The notes: generated from the letters alone by a model not told the origin. A stretch of 46,757 bases of DNA from an uncultured Clostridium sp. (GCA_930987745.1 CAKNKX010000010.1:1-46757); one strand, 5' to 3'; shown: positions 25,819-33,763, numbered from the stretch's first letter. Program-made: numbers and translations.

Positions 25819-27813
25819 TTAATTTGTTTTATTACTATTTGTTGTGTTTTTATTTTGTGTTTGTGTATTATTTGAATTTTTATTTGTTGTATTTGTTTGT
25901 GTTTTATTTTGTGAGTTTGATTGGTCTTTTGTTTCTTGAGTCTGAGTTTGAGTATTTGTTGTTACTTTTTTTGTTCCTCTTCTTACTATTCTTGCCATCG
26001 CATTATATGTGTCTGTTGAAAGTAAAGTTGTTGAAATCACTTTACCATCTAACATTTTTGTCATATATGTTTGTGTTTTTAGTCCATTTGTTCCTCTTTG
26101 TTGTACGACTTCTTTTCCTTCTTCTAATGAACTGTCATCTATATATTGAGTTGAATATGGTATTGTTGCAATTGTTTTTGTGCTAAAAGTAAATGTATAT
26201 TCTGTGTCTTCTTTTATTCCATAAAATGTAACTGTTGCAACTCCATTTTGTGCACTTGCCACTATTCTTATTGGATATGCCCTAGTATTTTTAAATTTAA
26301 AATCTGTTGAACCATAGACTACTGTTGCATCTCTTCCTGCTGGTACATATGATGTGACAAATTGGTGATTTCTTCTTTCTACTATTTCCATATTTGCTTT
26401 TAGAGCTGTATTATATAATGTTGAAGAAATTTGACAAATTCCTCCACCTAATCCATCTACTACTTGACCTGCTTCATAGATTTTTGCATTTTTATACCCT
26501 GCAGCTACTGTTCTTGGACCTAATGTATCATTATATGAGAAAGTTTCTCCTGGAAGTACTACTGTACCATTTAATTTTTCACATGCTAATTTCAAATTTG
26601 TCGTCCTATCTGTATCACTTGCATCATATCTTGTTGTAAATGTTGCAAGTTCGTCTGGGAAAGCTTTTTCTCCTATGTCTTCTAAAGTCTTTTCTGGTTT
26701 TGTGATAATTAATGGAATTACATATTCTTCTTTATCCTCTTTTAGCATTTCTCTTGCAGATTCTAAATCAAAATCAATTCCTTCTACTTCTGGATATACT
26801 GCAAATGGTTCTTCTGTATAATATGCATCTTGTGGTTCAGTATGAACTTCTTCATAGATTTTATCTATATCTATTGATTCTGGTTCTTTTTCTAAAACTG
26901 GTATTATTATATTTTGATTTTCTGTATCTGTATTATTCAAAATTTCTTTTACCTGTTCTAATAATTTATCTGTATCAATTACAATTCCCGGTTCACCTTT
27001 TGTTATTATAAGCTCATCATCTTCAACAGAATAACTTGATTCTATTACTATACCTGGTAGATTAACTCCAATATCTTCAATTGATTGTCTAGTTACTTCT
27101 TCATTTAATGTCATTTCTATATTTATATTTTTCTTTTGAATTAAAGTCATTAATATTTGATAATTATTGACAAATATATTTTCTCCTCTACCTAAGTTAT
27201 ATGCTTCATCTACTGCTTTTTCTATATTATAGTTTACTTCCATTAAAGTAGGATTTAGAGTTGCTGTATAATCTTCATAAGAAAGATTTATATCTTTTTC
27301 CATTTTTTTATTATATATCTCATCTAATTTTGCTTTTGCTTCTTCATAAGAAAGTCCTGATACATCAATTCCTTGAATAGAGACACCATCTAAAATTCCC
27401 TCTTTATTTATATTTAAAAAAGCAAAAATTGTAGAAAATATTAATGCAATAACTGCAACTATTGCAATAACAATTACTGTTATTATTATATTTCTTTTTT
27501 TATTTTTTTTATTTTCTGTTTTTCCTTCGCTTTGCATTTTATTTATTTCTTTTTCTACTGTTTTTTTATCTTCTTTTGCTTGTTTAAATTTAGAAGTTTT
27601 TTTCGATTCTTTTGACTCTTCTTTTTCCTTTTTATCTTTTTCTTTTTCAGTAACACTTGTTTCTTTTTTCTTCTCTTTCTTGCCTTCTTTTGGATTATTT
27701 TTAGCCTCTTTTTCTACTTTTACTTCCTCTTGAATTTCTTTTTTCTTTTCTTCTTGCTGTTCTTTGTTTGTGTTTTTTTGTTCTTCTCTTTCTTTTACAT
27801 TTTCCTTTTTCAT
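25819..27813 (-). CDS. VanW-family protein with peptidoglycan-binding-like and G5-like regions
   Basis: 664 residues: a long Lys/Glu-rich cytoplasmic N-terminus (about 1-105), one transmembrane helix (about 108-132), two YoaR-type peptidoglycan-binding-like repeats (about 145-370), and the VanW domain (about 385-520) with GLGGGICQISSTLYN and VPAGRDATVVYG. A G5-like beta domain and a low-complexity Thr/Asn/Gln tail (about 605-664) follow. VanW proteins are common in Clostridia, often next to wall genes, and their biochemical activity is unproven; presence here does not imply vancomycin resistance. The SD GGAGG precedes the ATG. Confidence 0.9.
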   Translation of the reverse strand: MKKENVKEREEQKNTNKEQQEEKKKEIQEEVKVEKEAKNNPKEGKKEKKKETSVTEKEKDKKEKEESKESKKTSKFKQAKEDKKTVEKEINKMQSEGKTENKKNKKRNIIITVIVIAIVAVIALIFSTIFAFLNINKEGILDGVSIQGIDVSGLSYEEAKAKLDEIYNKKMEKDINLSYEDYTATLNPTLMEVNYNIEKAVDEAYNLGRGENIFVNNYQILMTLIQKKNINIEMTLNEEVTRQSIEDIGVNLPGIVIESSYSVEDDELIITKGEPGIVIDTDKLLEQVKEILNNTDTENQNIIIPVLEKEPESIDIDKIYEEVHTEPQDAYYTEEPFAVYPEVEGIDFDLESAREMLKEDKEEYVIPLIITKPEKTLEDIGEKAFPDELATFTTRYDASDTDRTTNLKLACEKLNGTVVLPGETFSYNDTLGPRTVAAGYKNAKIYEAGQVVDGLGGGICQISSTLYNTALKANMEIVERRNHQFVTSYVPAGRDATVVYGSTDFKFKNTRAYPIRIVASAQNGVATVTFYGIKEDTEYTFTFSTKTIATIPYSTQYIDDSSLEEGKEVVQQRGTNGLKTQTYMTKMLDGKVISTTLLSTDTYNAMARIVRRGTKKVTTNTQTQTQETKDQSNSQNKTQTNTTNKNSNNTQTQNKNTTNSNKTN

Positions 27814-28024
27814 TTTTCATCCTCCATAATATTATTGAGGTCCTTAAATTTATTTTTCCCCTTTTTATTTCTAAAATTATATTACCATAAACTTAATTTT
27901 TTTACAATATCTTTTATTTTTCTACATTACTTATTTTTCCCACTTTTTCCTATATTTAGATTGTATGTATAAATATTACAATTATTACAAATATTACAAT
28001 TGTGTTAAATTTTGTTGAAAATAC

Positions 28025-28053
28025 TTGAACATTGTAAAATTTAATATTATAAT
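28025..28053 (+). promoter_or_regulatory. Promoter of the CBM25-like gene with upstream ATTACA repeats
   Basis: TTGAAC (28025-28030), 17 bp, TATAAT (28048-28053). Just upstream (about 27973-28003) ATTACAA-type hexamers occur three times about 10 bp apart (one helical turn), a pattern seen in activator or repressor sites. Confidence 0.65.
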
Positions 28054-28084
28054 GTTAAAAGCAAAAGATAAAAGGAGATAAATT

Positions 28085-28561
28085 ATGGAACTAAGTAAAA
28101 ATATATTTTTTAATACTGATAAACTTGTAGAAAATAGTAAGGTAAAAATCTCATATACAGGTTCTTTATTTCAAGATGCTTCAAAAGAAGTATTTATTCA
28201 TTATGGATTTGGACATAATTGGGAAAATGTAAATGATGTTAAAATGGAAAAAACTGAATTAGGTTTTCAAGCTGAAATTGAATTAACTGGAACTGAAACA
28301 TTTAATTTCTGTTTTAGAAATGAAAACAATATATGGGATAATAATGAAGGACAAAATTATATATTTCCTATTGAAAAAATTCAAAATGAATTATTAGTTT
28401 TAGAAGATGAACCAGTTTCTTTAGGCTCTGCTAAGAAATTAAGGAGATCTTATTTATGGAGCAAAAAAATCCGTTTAGCAGTTTATAAATTAATTACTTA
28501 TCTTCCTAAAATAATTTCTGGAAATTATAAAAGAAAATTGTCAAATAATGAACAAAATTAA
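28085..28561 (+). CDS. CBM25/26-like carbohydrate-binding protein without signal peptide
   Basis: 158 residues. Residues about 15-105 resemble starch-binding CBM25/26 modules: 'EVFIHYGFGHNWENV', 'FNFCFRNENNIWDNNEGQNY'. The C-terminal ~50 residues are basic and helical. No signal peptide is present, so a cytoplasmic glycogen/starch-associated role is more likely than an exported enzyme module. The SD (AAAGGAG) and promoter are clear. The partner is unknown. Confidence 0.7.
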   Translation: MELSKNIFFNTDKLVENSKVKISYTGSLFQDASKEVFIHYGFGHNWENVNDVKMEKTELGFQAEIELTGTETFNFCFRNENNIWDNNEGQNYIFPIEKIQNELLVLEDEPVSLGSAKKLRRSYLWSKKIRLAVYKLITYLPKIISGNYKRKLSNNEQN

Positions 28562-28574
28562 GATATAAATAAAA

Positions 28575-28607
28575 ATTAAACCTCTAAAAATAGAGGTTTT
28601 GTTTTTA
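28575..28607. terminator. Bidirectional terminator
   Basis: AACCTCTA-AAAA-TAGAGGTT followed by TTGTTTTTATTTTT, with an A-rich left flank, between the convergent CBM25-like and SDR genes. Confidence 0.8.
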
Positions 28608-28616
28608 TTTTTAAAT

Positions 28617-29348
28617 TTATGTAATTATCCATCCACCATTTACTGGAATTATTTGCCCTGTTGTATATGTATCTTCTATCAACCATTTTACACATTTTGC
28701 AACATCTTCTACTCTTCCTATTTTTTCTAATGGAATTTCGTTTTTTATTTCTTCTATCTCTTCTTCTTTTAAATTTTTATTCATAGCTGTATCAATTATC
28801 CCTGGTGCAATTGAATTTACTCTGATATTTGATGGTCCAAGCTCTTTAGATAATGCTTTTGTTAATCCGTCCATACCAGCTTTTGATACTGAATATATGA
28901 CTTCAAGTGATGCCCCAACCATTCCCCAAGCTGATGATATATTTATAATACATCCATTTTTGTTAGATATCATATTTTTTGATACTTCTTGTGACATTGC
29001 AAAAGCTGAATAAAGATTTGTATTTATTACTCTTTGCCAATCTTCATCTGTTTCATCTGTAAAAAGCTTATATTCTGAAATACCTGCATTATTTATTAAT
29101 ATATCTATTTTTTTATATTTATCTAATGTATATTCTACTAGCTTTTTTACCTCTTCTCTTTTTGATACATCTGCTTTAAATATATCTATATTGATATTTT
29201 GATTTTTTAACTCTTCTTGTAGTTCTTTAGCTGATTCATAAGATTTGTTATAATTTGCAACAACTTTTATTCCTTCTTCTGCTAATTCTTTTGCAATTTC
29301 TCTTCCTATTCCTTTTGATGCTCCTGTTACAATCGCTACTTTTTCCAT
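28617..29348 (-). CDS. SDR-family oxidoreductase (FabG-like 3-oxoacyl-ACP reductase)
   Basis: 243 residues, classical short-chain dehydrogenase. The cofactor motif is TGASKGIG (residues 8-15), then NNAG, catalytic Ser in ISSAWG and YSVSK (Tyr-x3-Lys), and the family C-terminal 'PVNGGWIIT'. It most resembles FabG-type reductases using NADPH, but it stands alone without other fatty-acid genes, so the substrate is open. The SD AAAGGAATG precedes the start. Confidence 0.88.
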   Translation of the reverse strand: MEKVAIVTGASKGIGREIAKELAEEGIKVVANYNKSYESAKELQEELKNQNINIDIFKADVSKREEVKKLVEYTLDKYKKIDILINNAGISEYKLFTDETDEDWQRVINTNLYSAFAMSQEVSKNMISNKNGCIINISSAWGMVGASLEVIYSVSKAGMDGLTKALSKELGPSNIRVNSIAPGIIDTAMNKNLKEEEIEEIKNEIPLEKIGRVEDVAKCVKWLIEDTYTTGQIIPVNGGWIIT

Positions 29349-29352
29349 TTTA

Positions 29353-29649
29353 TCATTCCTTTATTTTATTAAATACACTTTCTATAATTTTATATCTTTC
29401 ATTTATTATATATTTGTAAAATTTTTTTCTTTTATCTGATATAACATTGATATTATCAATAAAACTATTTATTTCATTTATATCAATTTTCTCAAAAACT
29501 CTTTCTATTGCAGAATTTACTTCTGAATTTTCCATGCTTTTTATATATGACATATAATTAATCTTTTTTCATTTATAAATAAGAGTTTTTTTCTTTTCTG
29601 ACCCCTTGTAATTATAAAATTCTTCTATTGCATTTGTAAAGTCTATCAC
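29353..29649 (-). pseudogene. Remnant of a HipA-like kinase gene (start and end fragments)
   Basis: Two pieces in the same frame. 29649-29569 starts GTG after an AGGAG SD and encodes 26 residues (IDFTNAIEEFYNYKGSEKKK) like the N-terminus of HipA-related kinases, then hits TGA. 29553-29353 encodes up to 66 residues like the C-terminal helical end ('RKKFYKYIINERYKIIESVF'). The kinase core of about 200 residues is missing. I read this as internal deletion and decay; the family call is tentative because only short ends remain. No CGG is involved. Confidence 0.45.
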
Positions 29650-29804
29650 ATAAAATCTCCTAACATTGTTAAACTAGTAGAATTATACAATATTTTTACA
29701 TTTTTGTCTATTATTTATTCTTTGCTTTAAAGCATAGTATAATCTTGTTAAATAGTAATTTGTCTAGGAGGTTAAAAATATATCTATAAATTTAATAAAA
29801 TCTA

Positions 29805-29833
29805 TAGACAAGATTAAAATAATATTGTAAAAT
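29805..29833 (+). promoter_or_regulatory. Promoter of the toxin mRNA (RNA I-like)
   Basis: TAGACA (29805-29810), 17 bp, TAAAAT (29828-29833), predicting a start near 29841 at ATAGGAAATG. Confidence 0.65.
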
Positions 29834-29894
29834 GATTGACATAGGAAATGAGAATAAGCAGATGTGGTTTGCCTCCTACAAGGAGGTGAGGCGT

Positions 29895-30017
29895 ATGGTA
29901 GAAATACAAGCATTAATTGCAACAATATACATATTATATTATTCATTAATAGGAGTAACTATCATTACGTTTGCCTTAATTATTGCTTTAGTAGTAATTA
30001 TTAGCAAACAAAAATAA
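29895..30017 (+). CDS. 40-residue hydrophobic peptide toxin (Fst/holin-like type I toxin)
   Basis: Starts at ATG 29895, six bases after GGAGGTG. A short polar N-terminus (MVEIQAL) precedes one long hydrophobic helix (about 9-36) and the charged tail SKQK. Such peptides damage the membrane when overproduced. The toxin role is inferred from the antisense architecture; the residue pattern resembles 'holin-like toxin' peptides of Firmicutes. Confidence 0.7.
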   Translation: MVEIQALIATIYILYYSLIGVTIITFALIIALVVIISKQK

Positions 30018-30022
30018 CCAAC

Positions 30023-30065
30023 AAAAAAACACATCTGTAATTTGACCGTTGTAGATGTGTTTTTT
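30023..30065. terminator. Shared bidirectional terminator of the type I locus
   Basis: AAAAAACACATCT pairs with AGATGTGTTTTTT (30053-30065) across a 16-nt loop. The A run and T run make it work in both directions, so the two RNAs overlap through it. Confidence 0.85.
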
Positions 30066-30109
30066 ATATCACAATAGGCAAACCACGTTTGTGGTTTCTC
30101 CATTTCCTA
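30024..30109 (-). ncRNA. Antisense antitoxin RNA (RNA II-like)
   Basis: About 86 nt, read toward the toxin gene from a consensus promoter. It begins ATAGGAAATGGAGAA and contains GTGGTTTGCC, matching the toxin mRNA 5' end (ATAGGAAATGAGAA...GTGGTTTGCC), so it can pair both with that leader (through the repeats) and with the toxin 3' end. Confidence 0.7.
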
Positions 30110-30114
30110 TATTT

Positions 30115-30144
30115 ATTATAATCTACTTATAAGTAGAAAGTCAA
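30115..30144 (-). promoter_or_regulatory. Promoter of the antisense antitoxin RNA
   Basis: On the minus strand TTGACT (30144-30139), 18 bp, TATAAT (30120-30115). It is stronger than the toxin promoter, as expected for an antitoxin RNA. Confidence 0.75.
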
Positions 30145-30309
30145 GAAATATGATAAAGTTTTATAAAAAAGTCATAAAAATATGGTAGTAATTATCCCTA
30201 CAACTTACAATTAGTCTAAATAAAATATTTGAGCATTTACTTGGATATTTAATGAAATAAATTAAAATTCCTTTTATGTTCGCTTGTCTTTTATTGTAAA
30301 TTATTGTAC

Positions 30310-30366
30310 TATAATAGCAACCTTTCGCTTGAAAAGGCCAGTCTTTTTCTCAAAGGCGGAAAGGGG
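30310..30366 (+). promoter_or_regulatory. -10 element and long leader hairpin of the micro-ORF
   Basis: TATAAT at 30310-30315 is followed at 30321-30364 by an imperfect hairpin (CCTTTCGC...GCGGAAAGG plus inner TTGAAAA/TTTTCTCAA pairing). The hairpin ends directly at the SD of the next small ORF and could control it. The -35 is poor (TTGTCT, 20 bp away). Confidence 0.45.
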
Positions 30367-30374
30367 GCTATAAT

Positions 30375-30509
30375 TTGAATACTAGCGATTTAGTTTTGCA
30401 TTTTGTTAATAAGTACATAGAAGAAAAAGAAAAAAACTTTTTCTTGCAACAACAGTTGGAACAACAAAAACAACAAATGCAAAATGACAACAAAGTTAAG
30501 ACTAATTAG
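30375..30509 (+). CDS. 44-residue Gln-rich coiled-coil micro-ORF
   Basis: TTG start after AAAGGGGG. The peptide has a helical start (MNTSDLVLHFVNKYIEEKEK) followed by a Gln-rich amphipathic stretch with heptad character. It ends 15 bp before a terminator, so the promoter, hairpin, ORF and terminator form a compact unit. I do not recognise it. Confidence 0.5.
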   Translation: MNTSDLVLHFVNKYIEEKEKNFFLQQQLEQQKQQMQNDNKVKTN

Positions 30510-30523
30510 CTTGTATTTAGTCG

Positions 30524-30556
30524 TAGAGCGGATTCGTGGTCTGCTCTATTTTTTTA
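30524..30556 (+). terminator. Terminator with loop TTCGTGG
   Basis: A 9-bp stem TAGAGCGGA/TCTGCTCTA closes a TTCGTGG loop and is followed by a T run. It terminates the micro-ORF transcript. Confidence 0.75.
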
Positions 30557-30563
30557 ATAAAAA

Positions 30564-30621
30564 AGTATGTGCATTCGTGGTACACATACTACTATTCTTT
30601 GAATACTAGCGACATTCAAAG
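30564..30621. other. Two further hairpins, one sharing loop TTCGTGG
   Basis: AGTATGTG/CACATACT (30564-30590) presents the same TTCGTGG loop closed by A-T as the preceding terminator, although the stems differ completely. CTTTGAAT/ATTCAAAG (30597-30621) encloses ACTAGCGAC and repeats the 14-mer TGAATACTAGCGAC-type start of the micro-ORF. The purpose is unknown. Confidence 0.5.
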
Positions 30622-30724
30622 TTCATTTATTTTGTAATTAAATAATAACATATTATTAATTCTTTGTCAAATGAAATTTTAAAAAAGTCAATAATTAAGA
30701 GATACCTCAAAACTAATGACCTTT

Positions 30725-30801
30725 TGGAGCCACTTCCCAGATTCGAACTGGGGACCCTCGCATTACAAGTGCGATGCTCTGGCCAGCTGAGCTAAAGTGG
30801 C
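30725..30801 (-). tRNA. tRNA-Thr (anticodon TGT)
   Basis: Acceptor GCCACTT/AAGTGGC, anticodon stem GCA/TGC with loop CTTGTAA, T loop TTCGAAT, CCA encoded. Third gene of a Lys-Glu-Thr tRNA operon. Confidence 0.95.
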
Positions 30802-30814
30802 ATTATTTAATTGT

Positions 30815-30889
30815 TGGTGACCCGTACGGGAATCGAACCCATGTCTCCGCCGTGAAAGGGCGGTGTCTTAACCGCTTGACCAACGGGCC
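30815..30889 (-). tRNA. tRNA-Glu (anticodon TTC)
   Basis: Acceptor GGCCCGT/ACGGGTC (one G-T pair), anticodon stem CCGCC/GGCGG with loop CTTTCAC, T loop TTCGATT, CCA encoded. Middle gene of the operon. Confidence 0.95.
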
Positions 30890-30937
30890 TTATATACAAA
30901 GAACTAAATAATTCTTTTGCAAATTATTTAGCTCTTT

Positions 30938-31013
30938 TGGTGAGCTATCCGCGACTCGAACGCGGGACAACTTGATTAAAAGTCAAGTGCTCTACCACCT
31001 GAGCTAATAGCCC
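30938..31013 (-). tRNA. tRNA-Lys (anticodon TTT)
   Basis: Acceptor GGGCTAT/ATAGCTC (one G-T pair), anticodon stem TTGA/TCAA with loop CTTTTAA, T loop TTCGAGT, CCA encoded. First gene of the operon. Confidence 0.95.
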
Positions 31014-31042
31014 ATATAAAGTATTGCTCACAACGCTTTTAT

Positions 31043-31071
31043 AGTTTACAATATTTTTACACAAAAGTCAA
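31043..31071 (-). promoter_or_regulatory. Promoter of the tRNA Lys-Glu-Thr operon
   Basis: On the minus strand TTGACT (31071-31066), 17 bp, TAAACT (31048-31043), about 30 bp before the first tRNA. Confidence 0.7.
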
Positions 31072-31173
31072 TACTTTTTCACATTTTTTTTACTTTTTTC
31101 TAATTTTTTTTATTTTTCAAATAAAAATTCTAACTTTGTCTTAATTTTTTACTTAGATTTTATATTTATTATT

Positions 31174-31210
31174 CGAAAATAATGCAAATTTATATTTTTG
31201 CATTATTTTC
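31174..31210 (-). terminator. Terminator of the DUF1858 gene
   Basis: GAAAATAATGCAAA pairs with TTTGCATTATTTTC, flanked by A/T runs, 11 bp beyond the stop. Confidence 0.65.
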
Positions 31211-31220
31211 AAATTTTTTA

Positions 31221-31406
31221 TTAAGCATTTAATTTTTCCACTACATCTTCTACATCTATTCCATGAACTTCGCAAGCTTCTTCTAATGTTTCCATTTGTG
31301 AAGCAGGACATCCAATGCAGTGCATTCCAACTGCTAATAATATTTCTGCTTTTTCTGGTGCTTTTTCTAAGATTTCACCAATTCTTGTATCTTTATTAAA
31401 TTGCAT
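31221..31406 (-). CDS. DUF1858 small protein
   Basis: 61 residues with the family pattern 'DTRIGEILEKAPEKAEILL' and GMHCIGCPAS, a Cys-x2-Cys pair typical of DUF1858 proteins that accompany redox or hybrid-cluster proteins. The SD AAGGAGG is strong. It is monocistronic with its own terminator. The activity is unknown. Confidence 0.88.
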   Translation of the reverse strand: MQFNKDTRIGEILEKAPEKAEILLAVGMHCIGCPASQMETLEEACEVHGIDVEDVVEKLNA

Positions 31407-31519
31407 TTTTATTCCTCCTTGAAATTTTTACTAAAATATTTTATCATATTTTTTTAAAAAAGTATAGACAAAATTCAAAAAATATTGTATTATGGTAAAA
31501 AATGTAAGGCGGTGATATT

Positions 31520-31666
31520 ATTTCAAATCTTATCAACTTATTTTTTCTAACTTTTATTATATATCTTTTTATTACTTTATATTCACTTTATTTATTTTTC
31601 TATTATTATTTATTTAATAATAATCAGGGTGCAAAATTAAATATTAAAAAGAAATTTTTTAACTAG
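31520..31666 (+). CDS. Possible small membrane peptide ahead of virD4
   Basis: An open frame of about 48 codons after AAGGCGGTG with no ATG/GTG/TTG in phase (an ATT start would be needed). It encodes a Leu/Phe/Tyr-rich transmembrane helix and the basic end NIKKKFFN. Its stop overlaps the SD of the virD4-like gene, as in translational coupling. Weak because of the start codon. Confidence 0.3.
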   Translation: MSNLINLFFLTFIIYLFITLYSLYLFFYYYLFNNNQGAKLNIKKKFFN

Positions 31667-31680
31667 AGGAGGTCTTTTGT

Positions 31681-33396
31681 CTGAAATTAAAGCATTTTTT
31701 TAGTAGAGTTTTATTTTCTTTAATTTTTCTTATAATTGCCACAATAATATCAATAAAAGTTTTTTCACCAATATTTTTAGCAGATGAAATTATTATAAAT
31801 TATGGTATTCATCCTTTTGATATCTGCTCTCAAAATTCTGAATTATGGAAAATAATTAAAATTACTTATGTTATTACTTTTATTTTTTCCCAAATAGTTA
31901 TTAGTAATATTATCTATACAAATGTTATTCAAAAGTTTTTCATTTCAAGAAAATCTAAGAAAAGTTCTAAAAAAATTCCTATTTATAATAAAAATGAGCT
32001 TTCAATTCTAATCGGCTATGATAAAGATAATAATTCAAATATTATTGTTCCCGAATCTGGTCTTTATCAAAACTTCTTAATAACAGGAACTATTGGCTCT
32101 GGTAAAACATCAAGCTCAATGTATCCTTTTACCAAGCAATTATTATTATATAATCATAATCATTCAAATAAAAAAATAGGAATGCTAATTTTAGATGTAA
32201 AAGGAAATTACTATAAACAAGTATATGAATATGCTAAAAAATTTGATTTATTAAATGATATTATTGTAATCGAACTTAATTCAAATGTATATTATAACCC
32301 ACTTCATAAACCTTTTTTGAAACCTCAAGTTCTTGCTAACAGATTAAAAACCATTTTATTACTCTTTTCAGAAAATAATAGCGAGTCATACTGGCTAGAC
32401 AAGGCAGAAGAAGTTTTAACAGAATGTATTAAGCTTTGCAGATTATATAATAATGGTTATGTTACATTTCTAGAATTGCATAAATTAATAACTATGCCAA
32501 ATTATTATAAAGAAAAGTTGTCTATATTAAAAGAATTGTTTATTTCCTCCAAATTATCTACCTCTCAAATTTATAAGCTTAACTCTTCTTTAGACTTTTT
32601 CTCAAAAGAATTTGAAACTTTGGACCCTAGAACTAAAGCTATTCTAATTTCTGAAATAACAAGAATTACAAATACTTTTGTTTCTGATTATGATGTCATG
32701 CAAACTTTTTGCTCACCTATTAATAAATTATCCTTTACAGGATTTGATGATGTTATAAAAGAAGGAAAAATTGTTGTACTTAATATGAATGTTTCAGAAT
32801 ATAGTATGCTCTCTAGGATAATTGCAACATATCTTAAGTTAGATTTTCAGTCTGAAGTCATTTCAAATTTATCAAAAAATTCCGTAAAACCTACCGCTTT
32901 TATATGTGACGAATATGATAAGTTTGCAAGTAAAACAGATAGTGAATTTTTTTCTATGAGTAGAGAAGCTAAATGTATTAATATTGTAAGTACTCAAAGT
33001 TATTCTTCTTTAAAAACCACTATTAAAGATGATTCACAAGTAAAAGTTATAATCCAAAATCTAATTAACAAGATATGGTATAGAACTGATGATTCTTTCA
33101 CTATTGAAGAAGCTCAGAAACAGTTAGGAAAAGAAGAAAAAGAAAGGATTTCTAAAAGTATTTCTGAAAATGCTAGAGAAACAAGTTTTAGTTATATTAC
33201 AAATAAATTTCATTCAGACAATTCTAACATTTCAGAAAGCTATAGCACTTATACACAAAATGACTATATTTATGAAAGTCGTTTCTTCACAAGAGATTTA
33301 GAAACTTTTACTGCCCTTACATTTTTATCAGATGGAAAGAAAATCTATCCACCTAAAAAATTAGAAATGTACCCTTATTTTAAGGATAAAAATTGA
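31681..33396 (+). CDS. VirD4/TraG-like coupling ATPase
   Basis: 571 residues if started at CTG 31681, which lies eight bases after AGAGGAGG; the TTG at 31677 is in another frame. Two N-terminal transmembrane helices (about 8-30 and 58-82) precede the ATPase: Walker A GTIGSGKTSS (about 138-147), 'LILDVKGNYY', Walker B FICDEYDKFAS, and STQSYSSL. This order is that of type IV secretion coupling proteins, which feed substrates into the channel. It is followed by VirB2-, VirB6- and PrgI-like genes. No relaxase or VirB4 ATPase is visible nearby. Confidence 0.85.
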   Translation: MKLKHFFSRVLFSLIFLIIATIISIKVFSPIFLADEIIINYGIHPFDICSQNSELWKIIKITYVITFIFSQIVISNIIYTNVIQKFFISRKSKKSSKKIPIYNKNELSILIGYDKDNNSNIIVPESGLYQNFLITGTIGSGKTSSSMYPFTKQLLLYNHNHSNKKIGMLILDVKGNYYKQVYEYAKKFDLLNDIIVIELNSNVYYNPLHKPFLKPQVLANRLKTILLLFSENNSESYWLDKAEEVLTECIKLCRLYNNGYVTFLELHKLITMPNYYKEKLSILKELFISSKLSTSQIYKLNSSLDFFSKEFETLDPRTKAILISEITRITNTFVSDYDVMQTFCSPINKLSFTGFDDVIKEGKIVVLNMNVSEYSMLSRIIATYLKLDFQSEVISNLSKNSVKPTAFICDEYDKFASKTDSEFFSMSREAKCINIVSTQSYSSLKTTIKDDSQVKVIIQNLINKIWYRTDDSFTIEEAQKQLGKEEKERISKSISENARETSFSYITNKFHSDNSNISESYSTYTQNDYIYESRFFTRDLETFTALTFLSDGKKIYPPKKLEMYPYFKDKN

Positions 33397-33417
33397 ATTA
33401 TAGAAAGGAGAATTATA

Positions 33418-33753
33418 TTGACTAGAAAAACTTTTTATATGTTTTTTACTGCTACTTTTTCTTTATTTTTTGTGTTTTATTTTACTCCTTCAGTTTTAGG
33501 AGCTTGGGGAGACCCAGAACTTGTTTCAAAAATAAATTCAGCTTTTGAAACTATTGAAGGTTGGCTTTTAACAATTGCAACTCCCGCGGCAGCTGTAGCT
33601 GTTGGTACTGGTGTTTTTATGAAAAAATTTAGTTTTGGTGATGAAGAAAAAATTAGGACTGGTAAAAAATTAATCAAAGGCTCTTTGTTTTCCTATGCTT
33701 TTATTTTAGCAATAGATTTAATTCTTTCTGCTATAAAATCCTTAATTGGTTAA
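33418..33753 (+). CDS. VirB2/TrbC-like pilin-type membrane protein
   Basis: 111 residues, TTG start with AAAGGAG upstream. A signal-like N-terminus (to about ..VLGAWG) is followed by two hydrophobic segments (about 50-70 and 90-110) around a charged loop (FGDEEKIRTGKK). This matches VirB2/TrbC-type subunits of Gram-positive T4SS. The call is based on architecture and gene order rather than a unique motif. Confidence 0.65.
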   Translation: MTRKTFYMFFTATFSLFFVFYFTPSVLGAWGDPELVSKINSAFETIEGWLLTIATPAAAVAVGTGVFMKKFSFGDEEKIRTGKKLIKGSLFSYAFILAIDLILSAIKSLIG

Positions 33754-33763
33754 GGAGGTTTTA

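Larger units (their letters stand above)
29841..30065 (+). ncRNA. Toxin mRNA with sequestered SD, par/fst-like type I locus
   Basis: A ~225-nt transcript predicted from promoter to terminator. Its 5' end (29841-29873) nearly repeats the 5' end of the opposing antisense RNA. Directly after comes CCTCC-TACAA-GGAGG, a perfect hairpin burying the toxin SD. It ends at the shared bidirectional terminator. Size and layout match the RNA I of the pAD1 par system. Confidence 0.7.

Noticed and set aside
29764..29946. 60-residue minus-strand ORF over the toxin leader
   Set aside because: It is the complement of the toxin mRNA and its promoter, with no SD.
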